Part shown: positions 8,583 through 19,347 of the stretch, in pieces
Layout: each line of letters starts with the position of its first letter
How positions within the stretch are numbered: the stretch's first letter is position 1
DNA from: Flaccisagitta enflata
Taxonomy: Eukaryota > Chaetognatha > Sagittoidea > Aphragmophora
DNA: 64,000 bases
Assembly: GCA_965153355.1 (NCBI GenBank)
Contig: OZ231126.1
Span: 19,034,001 to 19,098,000 of the forward strand
Reading direction: 5' to 3'
Program-made: the position numbers and the translations under genes
Notes under the pieces: generated by a model
What the model saw: the letters and a program-made list of their open reading frames with translations, nothing else
Told to the model about the DNA's origin: nothing
The model's database searches: none

Positions 8583-11500
8583 ATGATCATGATATTACCA
8601 AGATCAGTGGTCATCTGCAGCGTGGTGTTGATTTACTGTTCAGCGTTTGTCGTCGCCATTGCACATTGGGGTAACAGCACCAACGAATTTGCCATAAAAT
8701 TATGCTGCTTTCGTGTGCTTGAATTCAAGATTTGCCCTAGCGGGAAAAAACAAGTGAACGGTATAGACTTCGCTAACATCACCCTACTTTCATGTTAAAG
8801 CAACTTCTTCCTCAAAGAGTTTTTCAGTTTTCAAAATATTCATATCAATCAACTGTAGAAACAAGATGTTTCACCTCATCAAAACTGCTATTCGCTAAAC
8901 AACTGTAAATTTCTATACCTTATCCATGCAATATTTTTCTTATTGGTTCCCTACAAAGAAAATTTCAAACAAGCGGACGATGGAAATTTTTATCATCTTC
9001 ATGATTACAAGATGAAATGGGAAGAGGCAAGAGCCCTTTGCAAACAAGAGCAGAAAGGATCAAGACTCGCCATCATTGAAGATGAAATTTCTCGTGAAGC
9101 TATAAAGAACATCGTTGGCATTCCTAGCAAACAGTGAGAAGCCGTTGTAATGAGGTCAAACAGGGCCAAGTTATGTGCGGGTGGGAAGGGGCAGTGATGT
9201 GAAAAACTGACTAAACATTTGGGCTGGGGCAGTGGTGTGAAAACCGCTCATGAATACCAAAAAAACAGTGTTATTGACCGACCAATGGACCAACGCAATG
9301 GACAGAGGGATGGATGGACGGTCTGACCGACGGACATAGGGGGTTAAAGATTCGCGTTGACGCGACTGAAAAAGATTTTTGAAAAGGTAACTTCATCAGT
9401 CACAAAGCAGCGCAGTGCGTAAAATGTCCTACTTTCCTATTTCGACTTTTCAAGGGTATTCTTAGGAGCATCGGACACGGACAGTGAAGGAGAATGGTAC
9501 TGGATGGATGAAAATGATGCAAAGCTGAATGGTTCCTCTATTCAATGGGGCGCTGGAATGCCAAGAAGGGAGGAAAAGCAGGACTGTTTGGTGCTGAGTG
9601 AACAGTCACAACTGATTACAGGACAGTGCACTTGGAAGAGAATATTTTTGTGTCAACGTCAGCAAACCAGTAAGTAAAGTGCATATCGATGATCAGTGTC
9701 GCGTTTAAAGGATATGACTCACTTCCACTTAACACTAGAAAAATATACTTATAAACGAGGTTTAAGAATGAAGATAGCGTCACAGGTTAGCATTGTTTTC
9801 TTTCTTGTACTCAAATGTTTCAGCCAAATTCCCAATCAAGTAGTGCATCTTCCTCTTTTTTGGAAAACAAATCATTTATCATTAAAAGTTCTTACCCTTT
9901 TTTCAGTATTCTTTTGAAGATATGTGGTTTCTAGTTGCGGACACGCGACTGTACAGTATGATTGTTCTGAACTGTAACACATTTGTTGCACATTTCGTAA
10001 GATGAGGGCATAGTGCAAAAACTAGAAGGGCTAGCCAAATTCTGAAAAAAAAACTCTCGGAAAATAAGAGTTTGCAGATTATTGCTGGAAAATTCCATGG
10101 ATTTTCTAGAAAAATATCGATTCTCTTGCATCTTTTTAACTTGAGATCAAAATATGCAAAGTGAAAAAATTGAAGAGAGGTTGGCTGAACTAGTTTTCTT
10201 TAAATGGCTCTCATTCTTAAACGGGTTGAGCTACAAATTCCAGATTGGTCTCAAATGAAAGATTTTTAAAAACAGTTTTTGAGGAAAGCTCAAGAGCATC
10301 TGAAATAATGAACCTCACTCTTTTAATTATTTTATTTACCTTTGAGTAATTTCTTTTCCTGCTTTGGCTGATTAAAATACTTGTCTGAATGGGTTATCCA
10401 ATAAGGATTCCAGTAGAATATTTTTTTCTCTTCTCAGCCCAAGGAGATAAGACTTTTCTAGTTTTCAATCAAGAAAAAAATGATCTTGAAAAAAAAATCG
10501 AATCTAGCTAATACTAAGACAATATAAGCTTCACCTAAGCAACGAGTGTTCTGAGAATTCTCCTATGATTTGCTTTATTTGAGTCTTGATTGGATTTGGT
10601 GAACTGAAAGTCAATTCTGCATAAAAGTTTTCTTGAAAAGACAATATCATTTATGTTTTGCTCGATAAATCTTAAACAAGGCCGGATACACGGCTACCCT
10701 AGTCGCGTGTGGGTGGGCAGGAGCAGTGCTGGAGAAGGTCACCAAAACATTTGGGCAGGAGCAGTAGGCTCAAAAAGCTGAAAAACGCCGAAAAAGTAAA
10801 AAGGGGACCGACCAACCGACCAACCGACCGACCGACTGACCGACGGACCGACATAGGGTGTAGAGTCGCGTAGCACGCGACTAAAAATGCCTTTTTCTGA
10901 TTTTACCGCCTAAAACTACATCAAAATATCTTTCATTTGAGACTAATCTGGGATCAGTAGCTCTAACCGTTCAGAAATGAGAGCGAAAGGAGGGCAGTTC
11001 CTTTTAGTCATAATAAAATCACCCTTTTTTGCAGAAATTACCCTCCACTTCATGATGTGTTAATTGGATCAAATTCTATGAAAAAATCCTTGGAGTTTTC
11101 TTACAAAAATCTGCTAACCCATATCTCCCAAGGATTATTTTCAGAATTTGGCTAGCCCTTTCAGTTTTTGCTTTATGTCCTCATCTAATGTTACAGTTCA
11201 GAACAATCATACTGTAGAACTTGCCGTGTCAGTCAATTGGTCCGTCCGTTGGTATATCGGACTGTCAGTCGATCCGTTGGTCCGTCCATAACCATAAACA
11301 GAATGTGAGCGTTTTCTTGCTATTCCACTCTTACCCACCCATCCACGACTGGGGGGGGAGAGTATAGTATACGGCCTTGTTTTTTATAGTATACGGACTT
11401 GTTTTTCATGGATGTGGAAAGAGAAATGCGGTGAGCAGACACATTCTAATTCATGAATGACGTCACTTGATAATGTGGTGGTTTTTAGGAGCCTCTGATA

Positions 11501-12393
11501 CTCGCGCTTCTACTGATACGATAATTATTCCAGTACCCATATCATCAATTGATCAGCCTGCATATTTTCATCGATTACGCCTCTCAGGACCATGCGGTGG
11601 AAATGGCAAAATCAAAACCGGCTTGTTTGAGAAGAATGGAAACAACAATCGTCAATCGGAGACAGTTGATGTCTTCAGGTACAACAATAAGGTCAAGATG
11701 GTCAATATGTGCGTTCGTCATTTTTCAGAACATGACCAATGGACCGACTAACATGACCACATACCTTTTACGCATATGCAATTGATTATGCATGTTGTAC
11801 AAAAACAAGCCTGATCGGGCAACAATGCGTCCTGAATGTTTCTCTGCGGGTATTGACTTTGACGCTAGACATATGAGATATATTGAGGCCCTCAATTTGG
11901 AAACAGATTGACGGGCATATAGATAAAAAGACTGAGTATCAAAAAAGGCTCTCAAAACACCCTAGAGAAAGTTTGGTTTGCAGCTAAAAGGGGCCGAAAG
12001 CTGCAATTTTTGAAGAGGTGTAATGGAACTAACAATGGATGGACAAATGGATGGTCACACGCCGCTTTGTCCGTCTGTTGATTGATCCCCTATTTGCTTT
12101 TTCGGCGTTTTTGAGCTTTTTGTGCTCACTGCTTCTCCCCAAATGCCCTAGTGACCTTTTCTATCACTGCTATTGCCCACCCGCATGTGACTGGGGTAGT
12201 AATGTATCCAACCTTGTTCTAGCTAAGGGTACTCAACCAATTTCATTTCCCCATTTACAGAACGGCATATGATCATCTTCGCTCTAATGGAAGCCTGGTG
12301 AACGAGAATTGCGACAAAATGAATGTGAAATCCATTAAATCGGAAAATAAAGTTGACTTCAGATTAATCATTTCTCAGGAGGGCGAACGCTAA
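8583..12393 (+). CDS. CTL2: secreted C-type lectin, five exons
   Basis: Predicted 233-aa secreted lectin. Exons: 8583-8670, 8959-9133, 9455-9669, 11588-11678, 12261-12393 (TAA); all introns GT-AG, phases 1, 2, 1, 2. Residues 1-29 are a hydrophobic signal peptide ending AIAHW (an alternative ATG lies two codons in). Residues 36-158 form the CTLD: DGNFYHLHDYKMKWEEARAL, C, GSRLAIIEDE, then WYWMDE, and the cysteines DC, QC and LC. The sugar/calcium triplet is replaced by MPR and WND by LIT, so the classical calcium site is probably lost. Residues 160-233 are the shared extension: PCGGNGKIKTGLFEKNG, then TAYDHLRSNG and NENC. Intron 3 is enlarged by nested repeats to 1.9 kb. It is likely an immune-type or recognition lectin; ligand unknown. 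Confidence 0.9.
9159..9371 (+). mobile_element. HL-family repeat in CTL2 intron 2
   Basis: Divergent head (AGGGCCAAGTTATGTGCGGG), two GGGGCAG blocks, core GACCGACCAATGGACC with GGACGGTCTGACCGACGGAC, and tail AGATTCGCGTTGACGCGACT followed by GAAAAA. It fills most of the 321-bp intron. Confidence 0.75.
9952..11216. mobile_element. Foldback element with long inverted arms, CTL2 intron 3
   Basis: The left arm starts at GTACAGTATGATTGTTCTGA and the right arm ends in its complement, TCAGAACAATCATACTGTAG. Arm similarity continues inward (GGGCTAGCCAAATTCTGA with its complement near 11150; TCTCAAATGAAAGATTTTT with its complement near 10940). Arms are diverged and gapped. A full HL copy (10674-10886) is inserted inside. 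No transposase frame is present. Confidence 0.65.
10674..10886 (+). mobile_element. HL-family repeat, near-complete reference copy
   Basis: This is one of the clearest copies. Order: head AAACAAGGCCGGATACACGG, CTACCCTAGTCGCGTG, GGGTGGGCAGGAGCAG, a second GGGCAGGAGCAG block, then AAAGTAAAAAGGGGACC, a core of GACC/GACG/GACT tetranucleotides, CGGACCGACATAGGGTGTAG, and the stem-forming tail AGTCGCGTAGCACGCGACTA followed by AAAA. No coding frame. The head GTCGCGTG block and tail palindrome resemble sub-terminal repeats plus 3' hairpin of Helentron-type non-autonomous elements; this classification is inference. Confidence 0.8.
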
Positions 12394-12760
12394 TCAGAAT
12401 TTAACAGCTCTTGATGGGTCTCAGCAGGGGAGAGGGAGGAGGGGACTTTGACATCAATCAAGTAATGAAAATGAAGAGGAACGACGAATGGATGAAATAG
12501 AAGTCAAATTCCGTATGCGTTTGATTTGTACTCTGTCAATTTCTTTAAAATATGCATCATGAGGCCCAGATCTCATGGTGGCTGGTTTTTTATCCTTGCT
12601 GTTGTCGGTGAGCGAGTCGAGTTAAGCGAATAAGGGTTAAGCGAAAAAGAGTAAAGCGAAAAAGGGCCGTAAGATAGCGAAAGGGGGTCCGTTTCTTTCT
12701 TTCCTCTGTACTACGCTGGTCAAGATCCCTTTCTAAAAGGAGGTTAAAGGAAACTGGTAC
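12394..12760. other. Short intergenic region downstream of CTL2
   Basis: Contains a small repeat (GTTAAGCGAATAAGGGTTAA, then GCGAAAAAGAGTAAAGCGAA) near 12620-12665. No gene or family otherwise recognised. Confidence 0.4.
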
Positions 12761-13003
12761 TTTTTAGTCACGTGCTACGCGACTCTACGCCCCGCTTTGT
12801 CGGTCCGTCGGTCCGTCCGTCGCGCCGTCCGTCGCTCCGTCCATCGCTCCGTCTGTCGGTCCGTCCGTCCGTCCGTCACACTTTACTTTCTCGGCGTATG
12901 GGTTTTTTGCTATACCGCTCTTGCCCAAATGCTCCACTGACCTCAAATATGGCCCCTGCCCACCCGCACGCGACTGGGGTAGCCGTTTATCTGGCCTTGT
13001 TTA
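12761..13003 (-). mobile_element. HL-family repeat, full copy, between CTL2 and CTL3
   Basis: On the minus strand: head AACAAGGCCAGATAAACGG, CAGTCGCGTGCGGGTGGGCA, GGGGCCATATTTGAGGTCA, GGGCAAGAGCGG, core (GACG/GACC)n of about 85 bp, then AAAGCGGGGCGTAGAGTCGC and the tail GTCGCGTAGCACGTGACTA followed by AAAAA. This copy has one of the longest tetranucleotide cores. Confidence 0.85.
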
Positions 13004-13298
13004 CGAGAAGGAAGATAGTAGCAGGATTTTCTGTTTCATGAAAAAAGATGCAAGGAGGAAAAAATGACAGGCGAAAAAAGTGAAAAGAGTTTTCATAGTA
13101 TAATTTGCTTTTTCCGCGGCAGAAGCTATCAATTATTCCACCAAAATTTCTTCTATCTCAAAGCATTATACATTCTATCTTCTACAATCAATGTTCTCGC
13201 CATGGCATCAATTGCAACAATTTTTTTTTCAATTACTAAATGGCCCAGTCAGACTTGATTTTGTGACAGATTCCGCAGTTTCAATCTATTCCTTCGTC

Positions 13299-15695
13299 AT
13301 GGCTATCAGATTGACGGTCGGCTTCATTTTGATTTGTTTTTCAAGGAATGCCTTTGCCAATTGGGGTAACCATGACCGATTGGAAAACGAATGAGTAAAT
13401 GCTTTAGTTGCTGTGTTGGTTGGTCGGTCGGTCTGTCGGTCGGTTGTATGTCCGTTGATAACTCTTCGGAAATGTGACACAACTGGATGTCCGTATACAG
13501 TCAGCAGACAAAACACAATAGGTATATATATCACTCCGTTGGTTTTGATCCAACCCACTGATGTTGAACAAAATGCTGTAAACAACAACTGGTTGTTGAA
13601 ATTACAGCCGGCTGTTCAATAACAAAGTTGGCAAAAATCCAACTTTCACCAAATAGAATGAGATTTGCAGATTCATAATCCTGATGACATTCTGAAAAGT
13701 TTGATATGTCACAACATATATTTTTATATGAAATCTTTTTTTTCTAGAAATGTTTAATTTAATTATAATACAATGTTAAAAAAATTTTTTGACAAAAAAT
13801 GTTAAGTGTGACATGTCAAACTTCTCAATTTCATCAGATTACAATCTGGTGTCTTATTCTTTTGGTAAAAGTTGATTTTTTGCCAATTTGAACTGAACAG
13901 CCCTGCATCAACAACCAGGTTATTTACAGCATTCTGTTCAACATCAGTAGTGATCAAAATCAACAGGTGATATATATACCTATTGTGTTTTGTCCGCTGA
14001 CTGTATACACGGCCTTGTCTGAGAAAAAGAAAAAGAAAATATATTTTTTTCAACAAAAACAGCCACCGTGGTCCCTAGCTGTGGTAGGTAGGAAAAAATG
14101 ACTCAGCATAGTGACCTATTCTGGGTTGTTGCTTACATGTAGGTGCATCTCACCATACATGAAACTAAAAATTCTGTTGGGATTTTTTTGAAAAATATAC
14201 AAAAAACACAATTTTTTTTACAATTTATGCCATAAATCTTTGTGATCAATTTTTAGATAATTTTCGAGTTCAAAACTGAATTCAGATGATGTCTTCTGTT
14301 TTGTTTGATATGTCACACCATATACTTTTAAAGAAGAATAAAAAGTTCATTTTGTCTTTAAAATACTTAAAATGATATTTATTATTGTAGTATTATATTC
14401 AAAAAATGAACTTTCTTTCTTTCTTTGACAGTATATAGTGTGACATATCAAACGAAACAGAAAACATCATCTAAATTCAAATCTGAACTCGAAAATTATC
14501 TAAAAATTGATCACAGATTTATGGCACAAATTGTATAAAAAATTGTGTTTTTTGTATATTTTTCTAAAAAATCCCAACAGAATTTTTAGTTTCATGCATG
14601 GTGAGATGCACCTACATGTAAGCAACCACCTAGAATAGGTCACTATGCTGAGTCATTTTTTCCTACCTATCACAGCTAGGGAACACGGTGCAGCATTTAG
14701 CTAATTATTCAATAGGTTTTTTTACCAATTTTAGTATCAATGAATTCAATTGATATTCTGCTCATCGTTCCATCAATTCTGATAGAAGTAGGACAATCCT
14801 TAAAGTTGTGAATGTTTGGGCAAGGGCGGATAATACCATAAAAGAAGTTTGTGAACAATCAACGGAACATTTTTTTAGAATGATTTTCTCTTTCATTTGA
14901 TAGATAACTACACACAAGCCAAGGATGGTAACTTTTACCGTTTCCATACAACTAAGAAGAGTTGGGAAGATGCGAGGTCTACTTGCAAACAGGAGAGGAA
15001 AGGCGCAAGACTCGCCATCATTGACAACGAAATCTCACTTCAAGCTATAAGTGATGAAAATATTTTGCCATTGAATGATCCTTCTGACATGTGAGTTAAA
15101 GTTTTTTTTCTCAAAAGTATAGCTGTACTAGGCTGCATAAAGGATTCAAAGGATCACTCTAAACCGTCATGAAATTTTGGTCCTTTTTATTCGAATAACA
15201 GAAATCTCCTCTTTTATCCCTTGACATTCTTTATTGTGGGGTTCAACTGCACAACAATTCCATTGAAAAATAGATAATTATTCATTCTGCGTGTGGGAAA
15301 TCCATGACAATTCAACGGCCATTCATACAATTACAGAGGCATATATGAGAGTTTTTTGTTGTTTTTTTTTTTTTTTAATTCTGATTTGAATTTCAGGGTT
15401 TTCTTGGGAGCTTCAGACGCCGACAGCGAAGGAAAATGGTACTGGATCGATGAGAATGATGCAAAACATGATGGATCCTCAATTCCATGGGCCCCTGGGC
15501 AGCCCACTGGCAAGAACAGTCGAGATTGTCTAGCGGTGCAGTTGGAAACAACATTGAAATTGATCGACGGCGGCTGCACTAAAAACCATCCAAAAAAATT
15601 CTTGTGTCAACGTCAGCAGAAAAGTAAAGCTCAAGAGAAATTTGGTGGACATCAAATTGCTCAATTGTTACAGATAACTAATGATTGTTACTCTT

Positions 15696-15782
<87 letters not shown>

Positions 15783-16122
15783 ACAAGTTATCAGATACGA
15801 TGTCATGAAGGACAGTAATGCTGCAATTCTATTGCAACTCGAGCATCACGGACAGAAAGACGAAAAGACGGTTGGACAAAGATAAAGCGGGATAGACGGC
15901 TATATGGACGGAAAGACGGCGTGAGCGCATTTAGAATGAAAATTCTGCCTTACCCTCTACCTATTCAGACCCATGTGATGGAAATGGCAAAATCAAAACT
16001 GGCCTGTTTAAGAGAAAGGGTCAAATTTTGCATCCTCTGACGGCGTTTCACTTCTTGAGGTTCGAAAATTATAGTAAGATGCATCAACGCATTTGTTAGT
16101 ACAAACGTTTGAAAGTACGCCT

Positions 16123-16216
<94 letters not shown>

Positions 16217-16383
16217 TTATGATTTGCTCATTTCTATCTTTCCAATGCCGTTTGAAAATTTTTATCAGCGCGGCCTACTATCATCTCCAATCTGGTGGCA
16301 GCCTAACAAATGAAAATTGCGAGAAAATGAAAATGAAATCCGATGCATCAGAAGACGACATTCATTTCTCCTTAATCGGTTGA
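13299..16383 (+). CDS. CTL3: secreted C-type lectin, five exons
   Basis: Predicted 228-aa secreted lectin. Exons: 13299-13365, 14904-15090, 15397-15623, 15969-16059, 16269-16383 (TGA); phases 1, 2, 1, 2. Signal peptide residues 1-22 end NAFANW. Residues 29-159 form the CTLD: DGNFYRFHTTKKSWEDARST, C, GARLAIIDNE, then VFLGASD, WYWIDE, PWAPG, triplet QPT before the RDC cysteine, LID in the WND position, and KFLCQ. The triplet lacks the acidic/amide pair of classical EPN or QPD lectins. The extension starts DPCDGNGKIKTGLFKRKG and ends AAYYHLQSGG, NENC, then a short tail. Intron 1 (1.5 kb) carries two foldback elements. A (GA)n run begins about 75 bp after exon 3, and a (CA)n run lies between exons 4 and 5. 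The donor after exon 4 (GGTTCG) is weak but is required by the paralogue alignment. Confidence 0.88.
13403..14022 (-). mobile_element. HL-family copy interrupted by a TA-flanked MITE
   Basis: On the minus strand the head fragment CAAGGCCGTGTA lies at about 14004-14018, and the core (GACC/GACA)n and tail lie at about 13405-13455. The 506-bp inverted-repeat element 13498-14003 sits between them, flanked on both sides by TA. Part of the HL interior is missing. Confidence 0.5.
13498..14003. mobile_element. Palindromic MITE with TA flanks, CTL3 intron 1
   Basis: The element begins CAGTCAGCAGACAAAACACA and ends with the complement. Both arms (about 200 bp each) continue with AATAGGTATATATATCAC, GATGTTGAACA and AATGCTGTAAA blocks. 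TA occurs immediately outside each end (13496-13497, 14004-14005), the target-site pattern of Tc1/mariner elements. The terminus resembles those at 20996 and 58072. No transposase is present. Confidence 0.8.
14064..14690. mobile_element. Foldback MITE with 4-bp target duplication, CTL3 intron 1
   Basis: Nearly the whole 627-bp sequence is palindromic. The left arm has CACCGTGGTCCCTAGCTGTG, ACTCAGCATAGTGACCTATT and TGTAGGTGCATCTCACCAT; each returns in complement on the right. The ends are CACCGTG/CACGGTG, with CAGC directly repeated at 14060-14063 and 14691-14694. The centre carries TTGATATGTCACACCATATA and its complement. Non-coding. Confidence 0.8.
15697..15779. repeat. (GA)n microsatellite, CTL3 intron 3
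   Basis: About 80 bp of uninterrupted GA dinucleotides. The open frame running from exon 3 into it is read-through of the intron, not an alternative C-terminus. Confidence 0.97.
16125..16214. repeat. (CA)n microsatellite, CTL3 intron 4
   Basis: About 90 bp of uninterrupted CA dinucleotides, ending about 55 bp before the exon 5 acceptor. Confidence 0.97.
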
Positions 16384-16488
16384 TGATATGGGAAAGTAAT
16401 CACTAGAATGAATGGAATTTTCGATTTTAAACACCTTTCTCTTGAGGCAAGAGAGGATAAGAGAGGATAAGAGAGGATAAGAGGATAA

Positions 16489-17465
16489 TAACAATGGCAA
16501 AAAAAAAACCGGACAGTTACTTCTTTTACTCATAAATCCTTTGAAAATTCACCCAGCGTGCTGAAATTTTTACTGAAGTTACCTTTTAGTATCATTAGGC
16601 ATCACTGAAAAAATCAATGACCTGCTTCAAATAGTTTGAGAATTATAGATTTTTTAAAAGTGCTTGCCAGATGATCAGAAATTCAATCTGCACACATAAG
16701 AATTTACAAAAAAAGAATAAACAAACTTTAAAAAAACATACTAAATCTAGTCCGATTTTGATGAAATTTGAAGTGGAAGTAGACCACATCGTAAGCAGGC
16801 TGTGGTAAAAATTTTACTACGAAACTCCATTTATTTTAGCAGAAACAGCAAGTTTTCCTAAACTTTTTTTACGGTTATAAGAATGAAGTAAATGAAGATG
16901 AAATCCAAAATATAAATTGATGCTAAAGCCGTAGTTTTTAACCAATTATCATAATTTTTTAACTGGTGACTTTTGTACATATGGTTCATCTCCAGTAAAA
17001 TTTTGGTGAAGATTGAAGCATTTTTAGACCCCCAAATTGCAGAAATATTTCTACAGGTGGCTAAATATTTCTTATCCTGAGCAAGCTTACAATCAAGCAA
17101 TATCTACCCCACTAGACTTTATCTGAGTAGGAGCAAATTTTGCCTGGTATTAGTAAATAACACCATCAGACTACAGTTCAAAAATCATAACAAAACTCCC
17201 AAAACCTTTTGCACAATGTCAGTTTTACTAAAAATGGAATTATTTTGATGAAGGATAAATGTCATCTCTGGCAGTCAAAAAAAAGAGGTGACTTCAGTAA
17301 AAACGTGATTACGGCTGAAGTATTCAAGGGATTTTGATGAAATTTGAACCACACATAGTCCAAATCATGGTTATCATTCACTCTAAATTTTATGCAAATT
17401 GGTCAACATCTTCATATGTTTTTGCTCTCTCAAAATTTGTCCGGTTTTTTTTTTTGCCATTGTTA
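16489..17465. mobile_element. 977-bp non-autonomous DNA transposon
   Basis: The termini are inverted: the left end is TAACAATGGC, an A-run, then CCGGACA; the right end is TGTCCGG, a T-run, then GCCATTGTTA. The hexamer GGATAA occurs directly outside both ends (16483-16488 and 17466-17471), consistent with a target duplication, although the left flank is itself a GATAAGAG repeat that could give this by chance. The interior is AT-rich with no transposase frame. Confidence 0.7.
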
Positions 17466-17978
17466 GGATAAGAGAAAAGATCAAAAAGATATTACACATG
17501 CTGGCCATGCATGATTACTCACCCATTTTCGAGTGCAAGAGATAATTCAAGAATACACTGTTCTATTGATACAGTTTTGTAATTGATGTAGGTAATAGTT
17601 TTTGTATTCTTATGCAACTACACGGTGAATAGAAAATGCAATTGGCACTACTATTTCTATCTATGCTGCCGGTACATTTGGTGCTTTTGTAGCGTGGGAA
17701 AGACTAGTTTTAAGCAGGCCCAACATTGAAATCAATGAAAAGCTAAATTAGAAAAAAGTTACCTGTTGAAATACCAGTAATGGCGACTATTGCCGACCGG
17801 TAAAATTCGTTAGGGTGGTTTTTGTTTTGTTTTTTGTTTTTTTTGTTTTGTTTTTTTTTCAAATTCTTCTCTCTCCTCATTTTATTTTTTTTCTCTCCTC
17901 GTTTCATTTTTCTTTTCTCTCTCTCATTATCTTCACAGAAACATCACCATTGTTAGGAGGAGACAAGTGCTTGATAGA
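17466..17978. other. Intergenic, low-complexity T-rich DNA
   Basis: Mostly AT-rich unique-looking sequence with a TTTTG/TTTTC-rich stretch at about 17815-17930. No gene recognised. Confidence 0.4.
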
Positions 17979-18168
17979 GCAAGGTCGGATACACGGCTAC
18001 CGAAGACGCGTGCGGGTGGACAAGGGGCCATATTTCAGATCACCAGACCATTTGGGCAGGAGCAGTGAGGTCAAAGAAATAAAATCATAAAAAGAAGTTA
18101 AGTGTGACCGACCGACCAACAAACGGACGGACAAAGTGGGTTGTAGAGTTGCGTGCACGCGACTAAAA
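17979..18168 (+). mobile_element. HL-family repeat, full copy, between CTL3 and CTL4
   Basis: Head GCAAGGTCGGATACACGGCT, GCGTGCGGGTGGACAAGG, GGGCAGGAGCAGTGAGGTCA, then TTAAGTGTGACC, a short core, ACGGACAAAGTGGGTTGTAG, and the tail GTTGCGTGCACGCGACTAAA. All modules are in family order. Confidence 0.85.
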
Positions 18169-19347
18169 AACGTTATTGATTACCCATCTAGTACGACCTG
18201 CTTTGAACGTGCTTCCTTGAACTTGAAGAAGCCATACTGAACAAATTATTCGATGTAATAGAGGACAAAGGAAAACATTCAATCCGATCTGCTGACATTT
18301 TGTTAGAGAACCATTATCGGTTTGTTATCATTGTTGCATTGATTTCTTTGTCCACGCTAACCGCTGCCACGGAACTCAAATTTTTCGATTGCCAAATGCT
18401 CAGTCATGATTCCCTTCATAGAAGGCGTTTAAGTCATAAGTGTATGGCACGGAATATCAAAGGGCTGTCGGCAACCGCTTTCAAGTCCGACAGTGCTTCA
18501 CGCTTGACAAGGTTTGCTACTTATTCAGTCTTTTTTACTCTTAAATCATATTCTCGTGTGAGAAGTGGCAGCCTAATTTGATAGAAAAACACACGTTTTT
18601 TCTCACTCTTCTCTAGAGTGTTTTGTTATGCTGCAGTTTTTCTTTTTCTTTTTTTTCAATCTTTTTTCATTTTTTGTCTTTTTTTTCTACTTGGCCTTGA
18701 GTCCGACAGGGATGTAAGTCCGACAAACAGTTGGCCGACGTCCCTCACATCCGTCCCTGTACACCCATAAGTTTACGTTTTTTCCTTTTTCTCGTGCTCT
18801 TGTCGGAGATGGCTTACAAATTTTTCCTTGGGCCCCCTGCGTCCGATTATTGAGCACACCAACCACTGAGAGAAATGACGATAAGAGGAAACGCGGTCTC
18901 AAATAAACAGAAACGTGATACACGCGATCCGCCTCGTTTGTAAACTAAGGATGCGGAAGCAATCGATTCCATTGCTTCCGCTCCATTTTGCGGTTTCAAA
19001 TACTAGTAGCTATCCCACCCACGATACTGGAACCAGTCCCTTGTAATACGTGGCCAAAATCGACGTTCATGCCATCAAACTTCCTTCCAACTTCGGTGTT
19101 TTATCGATCAATCGCCGTGACAACCAATGCAATGAAATTTAGTCGTTGCTCAATCAGACACACTCTCGTCCGTGGCAGAGAACTCGGAATGATTTCTCAA
19201 TAAGGACGGAAAAAACATCCATGAAATACCTTTAAATTGAAAAAAAAAAAACAAAAACTATTTGCTACGCAGACAAACACGCTATTGGCGACCGGTTTCA
19301 GATCAACGCAAAACGTCAACTAAGTCCAACTCAAAGAGAGAGAAATC
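18169..19347. other. CTL3-CTL4 intergenic region, presumed CTL4 5' flank
   Basis: Open frames at 18300-18581 and 18988-19203 are short and show no recognisable domain. No dispersed repeat was identified in the last 400 bp. The sequence just before the CTL4 ATG (CAAAGAGAGAGAAATC) presumably belongs to the 5' UTR. Confidence 0.35.

Larger units (their letters stand above)
9932..11393 (-). mobile_element. HL-family copy split by a foldback element (CTL2 intron 3)
   Basis: On the minus strand the head lies at about 11320-11393 (AACAAGGCCGTATACTATAC, then GGGTGGGTAAGAG), a (GACC/GACG)n core at about 11230-11290, and the tail AGTCGCGTGTCCGCAACT at 9933-9950. The core and tail are separated by the palindromic sequence 9952-11216. 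The simplest reading is a foldback inserted near the tail of an HL element; capture of the foldback by an HL element is the alternative. Confidence 0.55.

Noticed and set aside
15356-15808. A 150-codon frame extending CTL3 exon 3 into (GA)n
   Set aside because: The phase-1 donor at 15624 and the downstream exons 4-5 match the other three paralogues. The extension is intron read-through.
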